Of a DNA stretch of 64,000 bases, positions 10,559 through 19,805 are shown piece after piece. The notes under the pieces are model-generated. The model had not been told where the DNA came from and ran no database searches. It worked only from the letters and a program-made list of their open reading frames with translations. Numbering within the stretch: the first letter of the stretch is position 1; the number at the start of each line of letters is the position of its first letter. The translations under genes and the position numbers were made by a program. Origin of the DNA: Reinekea forsetii (lineage in GTDB: Bacteria > Pseudomonadota > Gammaproteobacteria > Pseudomonadales > Natronospirillaceae); contig NZ_CP011797.1 in NCBI RefSeq assembly GCF_002795845.1, positions 2,007,501 through 2,071,500 of the forward strand. Direction: 5' to 3'.

Positions 10559-11551
10559 CTATAATAATTGACGCAGAGGCTGGGAGAAACGCAGCACTAA
10601 TTCTGACAGCAGCGCGACGGCTTGCTTGGCGTTTATTACCTCAGAATCGTAGTTCAGGTCCACGGTCCATTCGGATGTGCCGAAGAATGCGATACTGATG
10701 CCAGAATGATTGTCATCTGAAAAACTGGCAATCGGTGAATCGGTGAAATCCCACAAACTCACTGTACTGTCGACTGCAGAGGTTATTAACTCAATACCGG
10801 ACAAGCCCGCGCGATCTGGATTCAAAATGCTGGTCTCGTCAGCGGCCAAGGTCACATAACAGTCAGAATCGGACTCAATGGCCTGGGTTAAGCGCAACGC
10901 GCCCGCGGTCATAACGGCTAATAATTCTGCTCGAGTGATGGTAAAGCCTTCTGTGCCGAGCCACTGCTCCATCGCAACCAATGCCTCGGGTGCAACTTTC
11001 ACACTCACCTTCGAACGAGACTTCGCAGTCGCTTTCATGGGTACATAATTGACGACATCGTGCGCATGGAAGGGTTGCGCTATGCCAGAGGATGCGATAT
11101 CCGCCAAGGCGATATTGCGTTCACTGGCCAAGGCTTTTGCCTTGGGTGACGCAAGTATCTTACCCGTGCTGGATTGCTGGATCGGCACGGGTGCTTTCGG
11201 TACATCCGCTACGGCGGCAATAGGAGCAGGCGCTGCTACGGGCTTTTCGACTGCCGGCACTGGCGCGGCACTCACGGCCGGGGCCGCACTCGCCGAAGCG
11301 GCGCTTTCCTCAGGCGTGGCGGTCAGTTGCGCAATAACATCACCAACCGGTACCTCGGCGCCCTCTTCGTATTTAACGTGCGACAAATAACCCTCATGCC
11401 GAGTTTCGATATCTTGGACGGCCTTATCCGTTTCAACGGACAAGACTGCGTCGCCAGATGACACCCACTCGCCTGGCTGCTTGAGCCATTGCGCGATAAT
11501 GCCCGTGTCTTGATTCATACCAAGCACCGGCATAATAATATCAAAAGACAT
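10559..11551 (-). CDS. Lipoyl / peripheral-subunit-binding protein with degenerate acyltransferase domain
   Basis: A 330-residue protein in three parts. An N-terminal lipoyl domain carries the lipoylation site at Lys43 (VETDKAV). An Ala/Pro-rich linker (about 85-130) leads to a peripheral subunit-binding domain (ASPKAKALASERNIAL). The C-terminal domain aligns with the E2 catalytic domain. Its last 32 residues match E2 position by position, but the catalytic DHRVING is replaced by DSEVINA, so His and Arg are gone. It should carry the swinging arm and bind E1/E3 but not transfer acyl groups, like an E3-binding-protein. Its start overlaps the E1-beta stop by one base. Confidence 0.85.
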   Translation of the reverse strand: MSFDIIMPVLGMNQDTGIIAQWLKQPGEWVSSGDAVLSVETDKAVQDIETRHEGYLSHVKYEEGAEVPVGDVIAQLTATPEESAASASAAPAVSAAPVPAVEKPVAAPAPIAAVADVPKAPVPIQQSSTGKILASPKAKALASERNIALADIASSGIAQPFHAHDVVNYVPMKATAKSRSKVSVKVAPEALVAMEQWLGTEGFTITRAELLAVMTAGALRLTQAIESDSDCYVTLAADETSILNPDRAGLSGIELITSAVDSTVSLWDFTDSPIASFSDDNHSGISIAFFGTSEWTVDLNYDSEVINAKQAVALLSELVLRFSQPLRQLL

Positions 11552-12534
11552 TACAATACCCCTGTGACTAACTGTATCGCTTTGACCGTAACACCCTCAA
11601 CAGTCGGGACGGTAAGGTCCTCTAGCGCAGGAGAGAATGGGATCGGAACATCCATGGCACCAATTCGCGTCAGGGGCGCATCCAGGTAATAGAAAGCCTG
11701 CTCATTCAGACGAGCCACAATTTCAGAGGTTACACCAAGGCTCTGATGACCTTGATCGACAACGATCGCTCGACCGGTTTTCTTAACCGAATTCACTAAG
11801 GTAGCGTCATCGAGTGGGGCAATGGTTCTAACACTAATCACTTCGGCACTGATCCCTTGACGCGCCAAGGCGACGGCCGCTGCTTGACACACCTGGACCA
11901 TAGACGAGGTCGCGATCAGGCTAATATCCGTGCCTTGAGACACGACGCTGGCTTGGCCTAATGGGATGATGTATTCCTCTTCAGGGACCTCACCTTTCAT
12001 CTGGTAGGACAGCTTGTCTTCGAAGATGATCACCGGGTTGTTATCGCGGATCGCAGCCTTCATCAGGCCTTTCACTTCGTACGGCGTAGACGGAATAGCA
12101 ACTTTCAGGCCCGGTATGTGCGCAACCAAAGCTTGTAAACTTTGGCTATGCTGCGCGGCACTACGGCGCGTGGCACCCATATTGGTCCGAACGACCAAGG
12201 GCACGGTGAGCGCACCACCAGACATGTAATGTTGTTTGGCTGCTTGGTTAGCCAACTGATCCATGATCAGATAGATAAAATCACCGAACATCAAATCGAC
12301 AATAGGCCGCATACCAGTCATGGCAGCACCGACGGCCATGCCCATAAAACCAGGCTCAGATATGGGTGTATCTAAAACGCGTTGCGTACCAAATTCTTCA
12401 ACCAGCCCTGAGGTGACTTTAAACGGGGTGCCGGCTTCAGCTACATCTTCACCCAAGATAAATACACGCTCGTCGCGGCGCATTTCTTCGGCGATCGCTT
12501 CGTTCATTGCTTGCGACCAAGTAATAGTTCTCAT
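11551..12534 (-). CDS. 2-oxoacid/acetoin dehydrogenase E1 component, beta subunit
   Basis: A 327-residue transketolase-like beta subunit (MRTITWSQAMNEAIAEEMRR; GEDVAEAGTPFKVT; PISEPGFMGMAVGAA; FEDKLSY). With the alpha subunit it forms the thiamine-diphosphate E1 that decarboxylates or cleaves the substrate and acylates lipoate. The open frame continues 45 codons upstream into the alpha gene, but the ATG at 12534 has AAGGTGGAG 8 bases upstream and follows the alpha stop directly (TAGCATG), so this start is chosen. It resembles AcoB/PdhB; the family alone does not separate pyruvate from acetoin. Confidence 0.92.
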   Translation of the reverse strand: MRTITWSQAMNEAIAEEMRRDERVFILGEDVAEAGTPFKVTSGLVEEFGTQRVLDTPISEPGFMGMAVGAAMTGMRPIVDLMFGDFIYLIMDQLANQAAKQHYMSGGALTVPLVVRTNMGATRRSAAQHSQSLQALVAHIPGLKVAIPSTPYEVKGLMKAAIRDNNPVIIFEDKLSYQMKGEVPEEEYIIPLGQASVVSQGTDISLIATSSMVQVCQAAAVALARQGISAEVISVRTIAPLDDATLVNSVKKTGRAIVVDQGHQSLGVTSEIVARLNEQAFYYLDAPLTRIGAMDVPIPFSPALEDLTVPTVEGVTVKAIQLVTGVL

Positions 12535-12535
12535 G

Positions 12536-13531
12536 CTATATCTCCACCTTACTGTCTGCAAACACGTGCATATCAACTTCAGATTCGTCTGGGTAAGCAG
12601 CTGCCAGGGCGTATGCAACGGCGGCTTCCGCTTCTTGCTTGACGGCGCTATTGATCGTATCCAACTCACTCTGCTCTACCAATTTCTTCGCTACGAGCAA
12701 CGTACTTAAGATGCTAATCGGATCGCGATCGTCTTTCCAATGCTGCTCTTCTTCTTTGGTACGGTAGTAGGCACGGTTGATATCGCCAACATGGTGACCG
12801 TGATAACGGTAGGTGGACAATTCTATAAAGAATGGGCCTTCACCGTTGCGCGCACGCTCGACTAATTTTTCAGACAGTTCGTTAACCGCTACAAAATCTT
12901 GGCCATCGACCCGATGGGACTCAATACCAAAGGCCTCAGCTCTGGCCGTTATCGTGCCAGCCGCCATTTCATCGACATGGGTATATTCACCATACAAATT
13001 GTTTTCACAGGCATAGATAACCGGTAAGTTCCACAGTGCAGCCATGTTCATCACTTCATAGAGTACGCCTTGACCGAGCGCGCCATCACCAAAGAAACAA
13101 ACCGTGACGTCATCCTTGCCAAGCATTTTTGAGGTTAAAGCGGCACCCGTTGCAATACCGGCACTGCCACCAACAATGGCATTCGCACCTAAGTTGCCCA
13201 TGCTCTGATCGGCAATGTGCATAGAACCACCCTTGCCTCGGCAGTAGCCTTCTTCCTTACCGAGCAGCTCACAGAACATGAGTTTTAAATCCGCTCCTTT
13301 GGCTACACAGTGGCCGTGGCCTCGGTGGGTACTGGTGATGTAATCGGTCTTTTTCAACGCTTCACAAATACCCACGGCGACCGCTTCCTGGCCACTGTAC
13401 ATATGGGTCAAGCCGGGCATCTTAGCGCCGAGGTAAAGATCGTTCGCGTTATTTTCAAATTCTCGTATAGTGACCATCTGTCGATACGCTCGGAGCAAAC
13501 GCGGCGTATCTTTTTTTGTTAAAGTTGCCAT
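12536..13531 (-). CDS. 2-oxoacid/acetoin dehydrogenase E1 component, alpha subunit
   Basis: A 331-residue E1-alpha with HRGHGHCVAKG, the thiamine-diphosphate/Mg motif GDGALGQGVLYE...ENN, and a phosphorylation-loop-like YRYHGHHVGD. The blocks THMYSGQEAVAVGICEALK and GKGGSMHIAD resemble the acetoin dehydrogenase AcoA/PdhA group. It is the first gene of the E1-E2-E3 block, with E1-beta one base downstream. Length is normal for the AcoA group. Confidence 0.92.
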   Translation of the reverse strand: MATLTKKDTPRLLRAYRQMVTIREFENNANDLYLGAKMPGLTHMYSGQEAVAVGICEALKKTDYITSTHRGHGHCVAKGADLKLMFCELLGKEEGYCRGKGGSMHIADQSMGNLGANAIVGGSAGIATGAALTSKMLGKDDVTVCFFGDGALGQGVLYEVMNMAALWNLPVIYACENNLYGEYTHVDEMAAGTITARAEAFGIESHRVDGQDFVAVNELSEKLVERARNGEGPFFIELSTYRYHGHHVGDINRAYYRTKEEEQHWKDDRDPISILSTLLVAKKLVEQSELDTINSAVKQEAEAAVAYALAAAYPDESEVDMHVFADSKVEI

Positions 13532-13550
13532 TTTAAATTCTCTATATAAA

Positions 13551-13931
13551 TTAGTGCTTATGGTTACAGCTAGGACCGTGAGTATGACTGTGACTTTTCC
13601 CGCCGATCAATTTAGGCGAAGCGGTCACGCCACCGGTTACCGTGCGCCGACTTGAAACAGAACCATAGGCCGGTGTTTCTCTAGTGTTTTGAAACATTTG
13701 CTTGGCTAAAGCCACATTCGAAGCACAACCGCAGGCGGTTGCTGCTGGCAGTTTTTTGTTAACCTTTACATGCTCGCGAATGCCGTTATAGCGGATCGAA
13801 AAGCCGGCAACTATTACTCGGATCATTTCTTCACCAGACTCCGGATGGCTGGTATAACGGGGCTCGTCCATTTTTTGGGTGAAGTCAAAGCGTTCACCGG
13901 TTTCTACTGATTCGTAGGTATATATAGGCAT
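13551..13931 (-). CDS. Small FmdB-like protein lacking the zinc-ribbon cysteines, His-rich tail
   Basis: A 126-residue protein that begins MPIYTYESVETGERFDFTQK and then follows the FmdB pattern (MxxYEYxC...), where a four-cysteine zinc ribbon is expected. Here none of those cysteines is present in the first 40 residues. The remaining part has CGC near residue 68 and a C-terminal His/Cys cluster (SHSHTHGPSCNHKH) that could bind metal. GAGGAAG precedes the ATG at good distance. It lies between the M24 protein and E1-alpha in the operon. FmdB proteins are poorly characterised; the role is unknown. Confidence 0.7.
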   Translation of the reverse strand: MPIYTYESVETGERFDFTQKMDEPRYTSHPESGEEMIRVIVAGFSIRYNGIREHVKVNKKLPAATACGCASNVALAKQMFQNTRETPAYGSVSSRRTVTGGVTASPKLIGGKSHSHTHGPSCNHKH

Positions 13932-14002
13932 ATGGCTTCCTCAACCTTGCCAGCGATATAGCTATCACTGACAAGGTTTTCAACTTTAACGATGGCTGTT
14001 AA

Positions 14003-15307
14003 TTAATAAGCATTTGCGACAAATAGATCTTGGGCAGGGAACAGAGTAATAACTCGGCAACCGGTGGCGGTTACGACGATTTCTTCCTCAATTCGTGCAG
14101 CTCCATTGCCGTCAGCGGCTGGGCAATAGGTTTCAAGCGCGAAAACCATGCCTTCTTTCAATTCGAAAGGGTTCTCGAAAGACACTAAACGACTGATGAT
14201 CGGCCGTTCATGCAACGCCAAACCAAGGCCGTGACCAAACTGGAGGCCAAAGGCTTCCATTTCAGATTCGAAGCCGAAGGCCTGTGCTCGAGGCCAAACG
14301 GCCGCGATCTTGTCGGTCGTCATGCCTGGTCTAACCAGAGCAATGGCATTGTCGATCCACTCACGCGCTTTAGCGTAGGCATCCACTTGCGCTTGCGTTT
14401 TACTACCGACGTTCAAGGTACGGTAATAACAGGTTCGATAACCCATGTAAGACTGAATAATATCAAAGAACGCTTGATCGCCAGGGCGATACATCCGGTC
14501 GGTGAAATTATGGGGATGGGGTGAACAACGCTCACCCGATACCGCATTAATCGCTTCGACATCGTCTGAGCCATTGTCGTATAGAAACTTGTTAGCAATG
14601 GCGACCATTTCGTTTTCACGTGTGCCCGGCTTAAGCTCTTCAGCAATTAAGTGATACGCACCATCGACCATAGACGCGGACTGATTCAGCAGGATAATTT
14701 CATCCATGCTTTTAATCTGTCGGGCATTCAACATAACCTGTTGAACGTCACGCACGTCAAGCCCTTCCTGCTGCAAAGCAAACAGCATCGGAGGTTCACA
14801 AACATCCACACCGATCGGCATATCGAAAACGCCTTCTTGGCGTAACAGATCGGCAATTTCTTTAGCCGCGTTTGCAAACAGGCCAGCTTCTTCACCGACC
14901 GAACCGCGCAGACCCAACATACCGGCACGCCAATGGTCCGGTTCGAACCAAGGGTTGTGCAGACGATGGTGCGCTGCGGCGCTGCCGAAGTCCCACAAAT
15001 AGGGATCCGAGTTACCCGTAAACAGAGCATAGCGAGCAAACTTATCACGTGACCACTCGCCAATAACACTGCTGGTGAGGTAACGAATATTGTTGTTGTC
15101 GAAGCAAAGCATTGCGCCAAGATCAGACTCTTCTAGCGCGGTACGGGCTCGTGCGACCCGGTAACGATGTAAGCGACTGAAATCAACACGCTCTTCAAAG
15201 TCGACATTCATCCGTCCCGGAGACGGGATTGGACGTTCCCAATCCCAGCGCGGGTCCAGGTCAGGGTTCGTGATAATTCCATTATCACTTGGAGTTATAA
15301 TAGCCAT
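14003..15307 (-). CDS. M24-fold (creatinase / DddP-like) hydrolase, metal ligands incomplete
   Basis: A 434-residue protein with the N-terminal creatinase domain (DLGAMLCFDNNNIRYLTSSV) and the C-terminal pita-bread domain. QFGHGLGLALHE (His), ALETYCPA (Glu) and RIEEEIVVT (Glu) fit M24 motifs. The Asp block, normally D-x-D...D, reads FFDIIQSYMGYRTCYYR, so only the first Asp is kept. That argues against a two-metal aminopeptidase and towards a metal-free creatinase-like or other C-N/C-S cleaving enzyme. The DMSP lyase DddP is related but has the full metal set. It is operon-linked to an SDR and a sugar-type importer, and the substrate is unknown. Confidence 0.78.
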   Translation of the reverse strand: MAIITPSDNGIITNPDLDPRWDWERPIPSPGRMNVDFEERVDFSRLHRYRVARARTALEESDLGAMLCFDNNNIRYLTSSVIGEWSRDKFARYALFTGNSDPYLWDFGSAAAHHRLHNPWFEPDHWRAGMLGLRGSVGEEAGLFANAAKEIADLLRQEGVFDMPIGVDVCEPPMLFALQQEGLDVRDVQQVMLNARQIKSMDEIILLNQSASMVDGAYHLIAEELKPGTRENEMVAIANKFLYDNGSDDVEAINAVSGERCSPHPHNFTDRMYRPGDQAFFDIIQSYMGYRTCYYRTLNVGSKTQAQVDAYAKAREWIDNAIALVRPGMTTDKIAAVWPRAQAFGFESEMEAFGLQFGHGLGLALHERPIISRLVSFENPFELKEGMVFALETYCPAADGNGAARIEEEIVVTATGCRVITLFPAQDLFVANAY

Positions 15308-15325
15308 GTGTCTAACCCTTAGTTG

Positions 15326-16126
15326 TTATTGAATTACCATGCCGCCGTCGATCATCAACAACTGACCGGTCATATAATCTGAATCTGGGGCCGCCAGAAA
15401 CACTGCGGTACCAACAACATCTTTAGGATACGAATAGCGCTTCATCAGAATCATGTTTTTGGCCAGCTCATCCATAGAATCGCCTTCTTTTTCAAACTTA
15501 CCGATAGCGACCAGATCCTTATCGAGCTGTTCCCACAGTTCTGTTCGAACAACACCTGGGCCGTAGCCGTTTACGGTGATGTTGTGGTCTACCAGGGCTT
15601 TGGCGCCGCCGTTAATCATGGCTAGAACCGCATGCTTCGAACACGAATAAGGCACAACATCATCAAATGCTTGGCGCGACAAGATGGAGCCAACGTTGAT
15701 GATCTTATATGGACCGTTTTCTTTACCCTGAGCAATCATTTGCTTGCCGGCTTCCTGCATACCGACCAGAACACCCCAGGCATTGACCTTCATGATCTGG
15801 TTCCAATTGTCTTCGGTAATATCCAAGAACATCATCGGCTTATTTATACCAGCATTGTTCAGCATGATATTGAGGCTACCAAAGGCATCAACGGTCGCTT
15901 TAACAGCCGCCGTCATTTGCTCACGATTGGTGACATCTAAACGCACGGCGATGGCTTCGCCACCTTGAGCCTTGATACGCGCCACAACGGCTTCACAGCC
16001 TTCGATATTCAAATCGGCAACACAGACTTTTGCACCATGACGTGCGTATTCTTCAGCTACGGCGGCACCCATGCCTTGAGCTGCTCCGGTAATCAGTACG
16101 TTCTTTCCAGCTAGACGTTGTGACAT
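15326..16126 (-). CDS. Short-chain dehydrogenase/reductase (SDR)
   Basis: A 266-residue classical SDR: cofactor motif TGAAQGMGAA, structural NNAG at about residue 90, catalytic Ser (VGSI) and YSCSK. The acidic residue after beta-2 (VCVADLN) suggests NAD(H). The C-terminal DYMTGQLLMIDGGMV resembles acetoin/diacetyl reductases and sorbitol dehydrogenases. Between the importer and the dehydrogenase complex it could oxidise an imported alcohol to the ketone that E1 cleaves; that is inference. Confidence 0.88.
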   Translation of the reverse strand: MSQRLAGKNVLITGAAQGMGAAVAEEYARHGAKVCVADLNIEGCEAVVARIKAQGGEAIAVRLDVTNREQMTAAVKATVDAFGSLNIMLNNAGINKPMMFLDITEDNWNQIMKVNAWGVLVGMQEAGKQMIAQGKENGPYKIINVGSILSRQAFDDVVPYSCSKHAVLAMINGGAKALVDHNITVNGYGPGVVRTELWEQLDKDLVAIGKFEKEGDSMDELAKNMILMKRYSYPKDVVGTAVFLAAPDSDYMTGQLLMIDGGMVIQ

Positions 16127-16154
16127 GATTTAATTCCTCAGTAGATGATGATTA

Positions 16155-17177
16155 TTATTGTTTGGTTATGGCGGCGGTCAGCTTTCTTCGTAACTGGTCG
16201 GTATCGAAGAGCACCAGACGCCTTTGCAATTTATCCTCATACATTACAGACATGGTCTGGAACAAAATGACGGTAAGTAGCAGTATTCCGAGATATATTT
16301 GCACTACGTAAGCAGGTGTTATGTTAAATACCAATCCGGTATTGAGAAAGTTCACCGTCAAGGTACCGACTATTGCGCCGACCACACCACCTTTGCCACC
16401 CAGAATGCTCACACCACCGATAAAGGCGGCCACCGTTGCAGCGAGCAAGAGATACTGCAGCGCTAAGGGTTGTGCGGTACCGGAGCGCAGACCAATGATC
16501 GCTCCGCCGACGCCGGCACAGAAGCCAGACAAGGCAAAGACCAGAATCATCGGTCGATTCAGGCTAACACCGGATGCAACGGCTTCTTTACGGGCACCAC
16601 CAATGGCGTAGATTTCGCGACCGTATTTGGTGTAGCGCATGAACAGGCCAACGACGATACAGAGCACAATGACCAAAATTGACGCTGGCGAGAAGAACAC
16701 GCCCATTTTCGTTTGAATAAAGTCGGTGACAGTAAAGTCCGTTAACATGACCGTTCGTTCGTCAGCCGCAAATAACGATACACCGCGCAACAACATCAGG
16801 GTACCGACCGTTAATACGATGGCTCTGACTTTTAGGTAAGCAATTAAATAACCCTGAGTGGCACCAATCAACGTAGCGCAGACGACACCGAGCATTATTT
16901 AAGTGGGTGCACCGAGATCGTCCGCAAATCGAACCACAATAACCGCTGCCAAAGCAGCATTTGAGCCAATCGATAAGTCAATCTCACCGGCGATAATGCA
17001 CAGTGTCAGGGCGAGGCCGACTAGGCCGAGCACTGCAAAACGCTCCATAATCGCAAAGCCAGTGTTGAGCGTAAAGAACAGCGGATTGGAGAACGCAAAT
17101 ATCGAAAACACCAGTACCGACAGGATCACCGCAAAGGCAAGGTCAGGATCTTTGGAAAATATTTTTTTAACATTCAT
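16155..17177 (-). pseudogene. Sugar ABC transporter permease (RbsC family), split by one in-frame TAA
   Basis: A RbsC-type inner-membrane permease of about 340 residues whose frame is intact except for one TAA at 16899-16901. Part one (17177 to 16899, 92 residues) has EIDLSIGSNAAL, the permease signature. Part two runs on in the same frame from an ATG at 16895, two codons after the stop (246 residues, GARKEAVASGVSLNRPMIL, IGGVSILGGKGG). No bases are lost or gained. It may be a real nonsense mutation, a sequencing error, or a stop-restart pair (TAA ATA ATG) making two half-proteins. The partner permease is interrupted in the same way. Confidence 0.8.
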
Positions 17178-17183
17178 TTCTAA

Positions 17184-18203
17184 TTATCCTTCTGAGCGGG
17201 AGCCGCGGCGAATATAGGCGAAAATTATGATGCTAAACACAATCATCAGGCCAACCGATAGCACACGAGGACCACTGTTAAAGCCCTGAAGTACCATGAG
17301 GTTATCGATTGACGAAATGAAGATAGCACCTAGGCTGGTCCGCAGGGTCGAGCCAAAGCCGCCCACAATTGAGTTACCCCCAACCATGACCGTGGCAATG
17401 ACCAGAATGGTGAAGTCACCACTGGAGCCAAAAGACGACGAAAAGTAGTTAGCCTGAGCACTCGACATCTGGGCCGAAAAGGCGACCGCGACAAAGGCAC
17501 AACACACTGAGGCGATGATACAAACCTTTATGGCCATCATTAGATTTTCGTGGCCGGTTGCACGACCCGCAGCACGACTCGCGCCGATCAGATATACTTG
17601 TCGACCGAAGTTGGTTTTACGCAACGCCCATTCAGCAAGGCAAGCGATCAGAACAAATGCAATAGTGATGTTGGGTATACCAAACACCGAACCGGTACCG
17701 AGCCACTAGGCATCATTTGGGCGCCGGAACGAGATAACCAGGTTATCACTCCACCAAACGGCCAAACCATACAGAATACCCGCCGCACCCAGGGTCACCA
17801 CGATGGGGTTGCCTCCCAAGTCGATCAAAAAACCCTGTATGGAGCCTGAGACCACCGCAACTAAAACAGCCGCCATCAGCGATAAGAAGAAGCCGTAGTC
17901 GTTAGACATGCACATTGCAAAAGCAATGATACACAGGGCGGCGGTTTCCTTCATGGAGAGCAGGAAAAAGTTGCCAGAGATCGTAACAAAGGTCAGACCA
18001 ATCGCCATGATGCCAACCAAGGCTGCATCCCTGATAATGGTTTTGAAGTTAAACCAGGTCAGATAGTTTTGCGTGGTAATGGCGTAATAGACGAAAACGA
18101 TCGCCAGGATCCCCAAAAACAACGCTATGCCGTATTTTTGCAAAAAGCTTTTGGCTTGAATGCCGCCCTTGCTAGCTGTGTTGGACAGAGTATTTGTAGT
18201 CAC
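17184..18203 (-). pseudogene. Second sugar ABC transporter permease (RbsC family), split by one in-frame TAG
   Basis: A second RbsC-type permease of about 340 residues. It starts with GTG at 18203, overlapping the ATPase stop (GTGA). A TAG at 17706-17708 interrupts the frame after 165 residues (...FRRPNDA), and the same frame continues WLGTGSVFGIPNITI. A GTG at 17687 could restart translation. The rest is undamaged (IGASRAAGRATGHE, VMVGGNSIVGGFG). Like its neighbour it has a point stop only, without a frameshift, so loss of function would be recent or only apparent. Confidence 0.8.
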
Positions 18204-19723
18204 GATGCAACCTCCAATTTAAGATCGCTTGGATCTGGGTTCGTGATGTTATGTAATATTCGATCGGAGCTAATCTCTTCGCCAACCAACTCTTGTGCCA
18301 GGGCTCCCTTATAGAAAGTCAGCACACGGTCAGACAAATGGGTTATTTCCAATAGGTCGGTCGAGGCAATAACGATGGCGGCACCCTGATCGGCTAACGC
18401 GCGTAATTTAGCGTAGATTTCAGCCCGCGCGCCTACATCGACACCACGAGTAGGCTCATCAATCAGTATTAGCTCAGGGTTAATAGATAACCATTTACCC
18501 AGGGCCACTTTCTGTTGATTACCACCACTGAGAACAGACGCTTCTTGCTCAAGCCGACTAACATCGATGGTGAACGCCTTGGCGATCTCTAAGGCTAAGG
18601 CACTTTCTTTAATTTTACTTAAGATACCCCGGCTGCTAATGCGTTTTATATTCGGTGCTGTTAGGTTTTCAATAATAGGCCGACCCAAAAACAGACCATC
18701 GTGCTTTCGATCTGGTGAGCAGTAGCCTATACCATGTTCTATTGCCTGCTTAGGCGACTTTGGCAGAAACTCCTCACCGGTCGCCGTTTCCACAATACTA
18801 CCCTGTCGTACGGGCGTATTGCCGGCCATGGCCGCAAGTATTTCACCCGCGCCACTGCCCAGCTGGCCGGCTAGACCTAAAATCTCACCCGCATTAATAT
18901 TGAAATTAACAGGAGCCAGAACACGATCAGGCCAAAGGTTTTTGACGGAAAACTTCACATCAAGATCTTGTTTAAACTTACGTTCCGGAAACATGTCGCC
19001 GAGCTCACGTCCGAGCATTAGGGCGACCAATTTCTTAGTATCTAATTCAGCGGTTGGGACTGTTGCTTCGCTGCGGCCATCTCTCAGCACTGTGCACCGA
19101 GTTGTAATTTCAAACACCTCATTCATCCGATGAGATACATATATGATTGACTTACCTTGGGACCGAAGGCGATTTACCATCGTCAATATTCGTTGACTGT
19201 CCGCCTCACCGAGCGCTGCGGTAGGCTCATCGAGTATGAGCAGTTGCGGTTTATGGGCAATTAATCGCGCTACCTCTACCAGGTGACGTTCACCTACTGA
19301 CAGACGGCTGACCAATGTGGTCGGGGATATATAGTCAAGACCTACCTCAAGTAAATTAGGCAATGCCAGCGCAGCCAACTTTGATAGCGAGGCAACTACT
19401 GGACCGTGATCTCCACCTAGAAAAATATTCTCAGCAACGCTTAGCGTTGGGATTAAACTGAGTTCTTGTTGCGCAATAGCGATACCCAGTGAGCGCGCCT
19501 TCGCCGGAGAACTTAACTTAACTTCTTCACCGTTAACGAGGATTTCACCACTAAACTCACTATCAAAGCCACTCATGATCTTCATTAGTGTCGATTTTCC
19601 GGCACCATTTTCTCCAACTAGCCCTATCACTTCACCGTGATCGACTGTCAGATCAACACCTTTAAGTGCGTGTATGGAACCAAAACTTCTTTTGATGTTT
19701 CTAAGTTCAAGCCATGCAGACAT
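18200..19723 (-). CDS. Sugar ABC transporter ATPase, two nucleotide-binding domains (RbsA/MglA type)
   Basis: About 507 residues with two ABC domains. The first has Walker A GENGAGKST, signature LSVGERHLVEVARL and Walker B LLILDEPTAAL. The second has the usual degenerate Walker A for this family (GLAGQLGSGAGE), LSGGNQQKVALGKWL and LILIDEPTRGVDVGA. It powers the importer formed with the two downstream permeases and the binding protein. The open frame extends 20 codons upstream, but MSAWLELRNIKRSFG at 19723 matches the family N-terminus, although no ribosome site is obvious. Confidence 0.92.
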   Translation of the reverse strand: MSAWLELRNIKRSFGSIHALKGVDLTVDHGEVIGLVGENGAGKSTLMKIMSGFDSEFSGEILVNGEEVKLSSPAKARSLGIAIAQQELSLIPTLSVAENIFLGGDHGPVVASLSKLAALALPNLLEVGLDYISPTTLVSRLSVGERHLVEVARLIAHKPQLLILDEPTAALGEADSQRILTMVNRLRSQGKSIIYVSHRMNEVFEITTRCTVLRDGRSEATVPTAELDTKKLVALMLGRELGDMFPERKFKQDLDVKFSVKNLWPDRVLAPVNFNINAGEILGLAGQLGSGAGEILAAMAGNTPVRQGSIVETATGEEFLPKSPKQAIEHGIGYCSPDRKHDGLFLGRPIIENLTAPNIKRISSRGILSKIKESALALEIAKAFTIDVSRLEQEASVLSGGNQQKVALGKWLSINPELILIDEPTRGVDVGARAEIYAKLRALADQGAAIVIASTDLLEITHLSDRVLTFYKGALAQELVGEEISSDRILHNITNPDPSDLKLEVAS

Positions 19724-19805
19724 AGGAATAACCAACAATATTTTTATTTTTTTAAAGAGCCGACCGGGCGGCCGACTCATCATATTTAAGCTTTATAAAG
19801 CAAAC

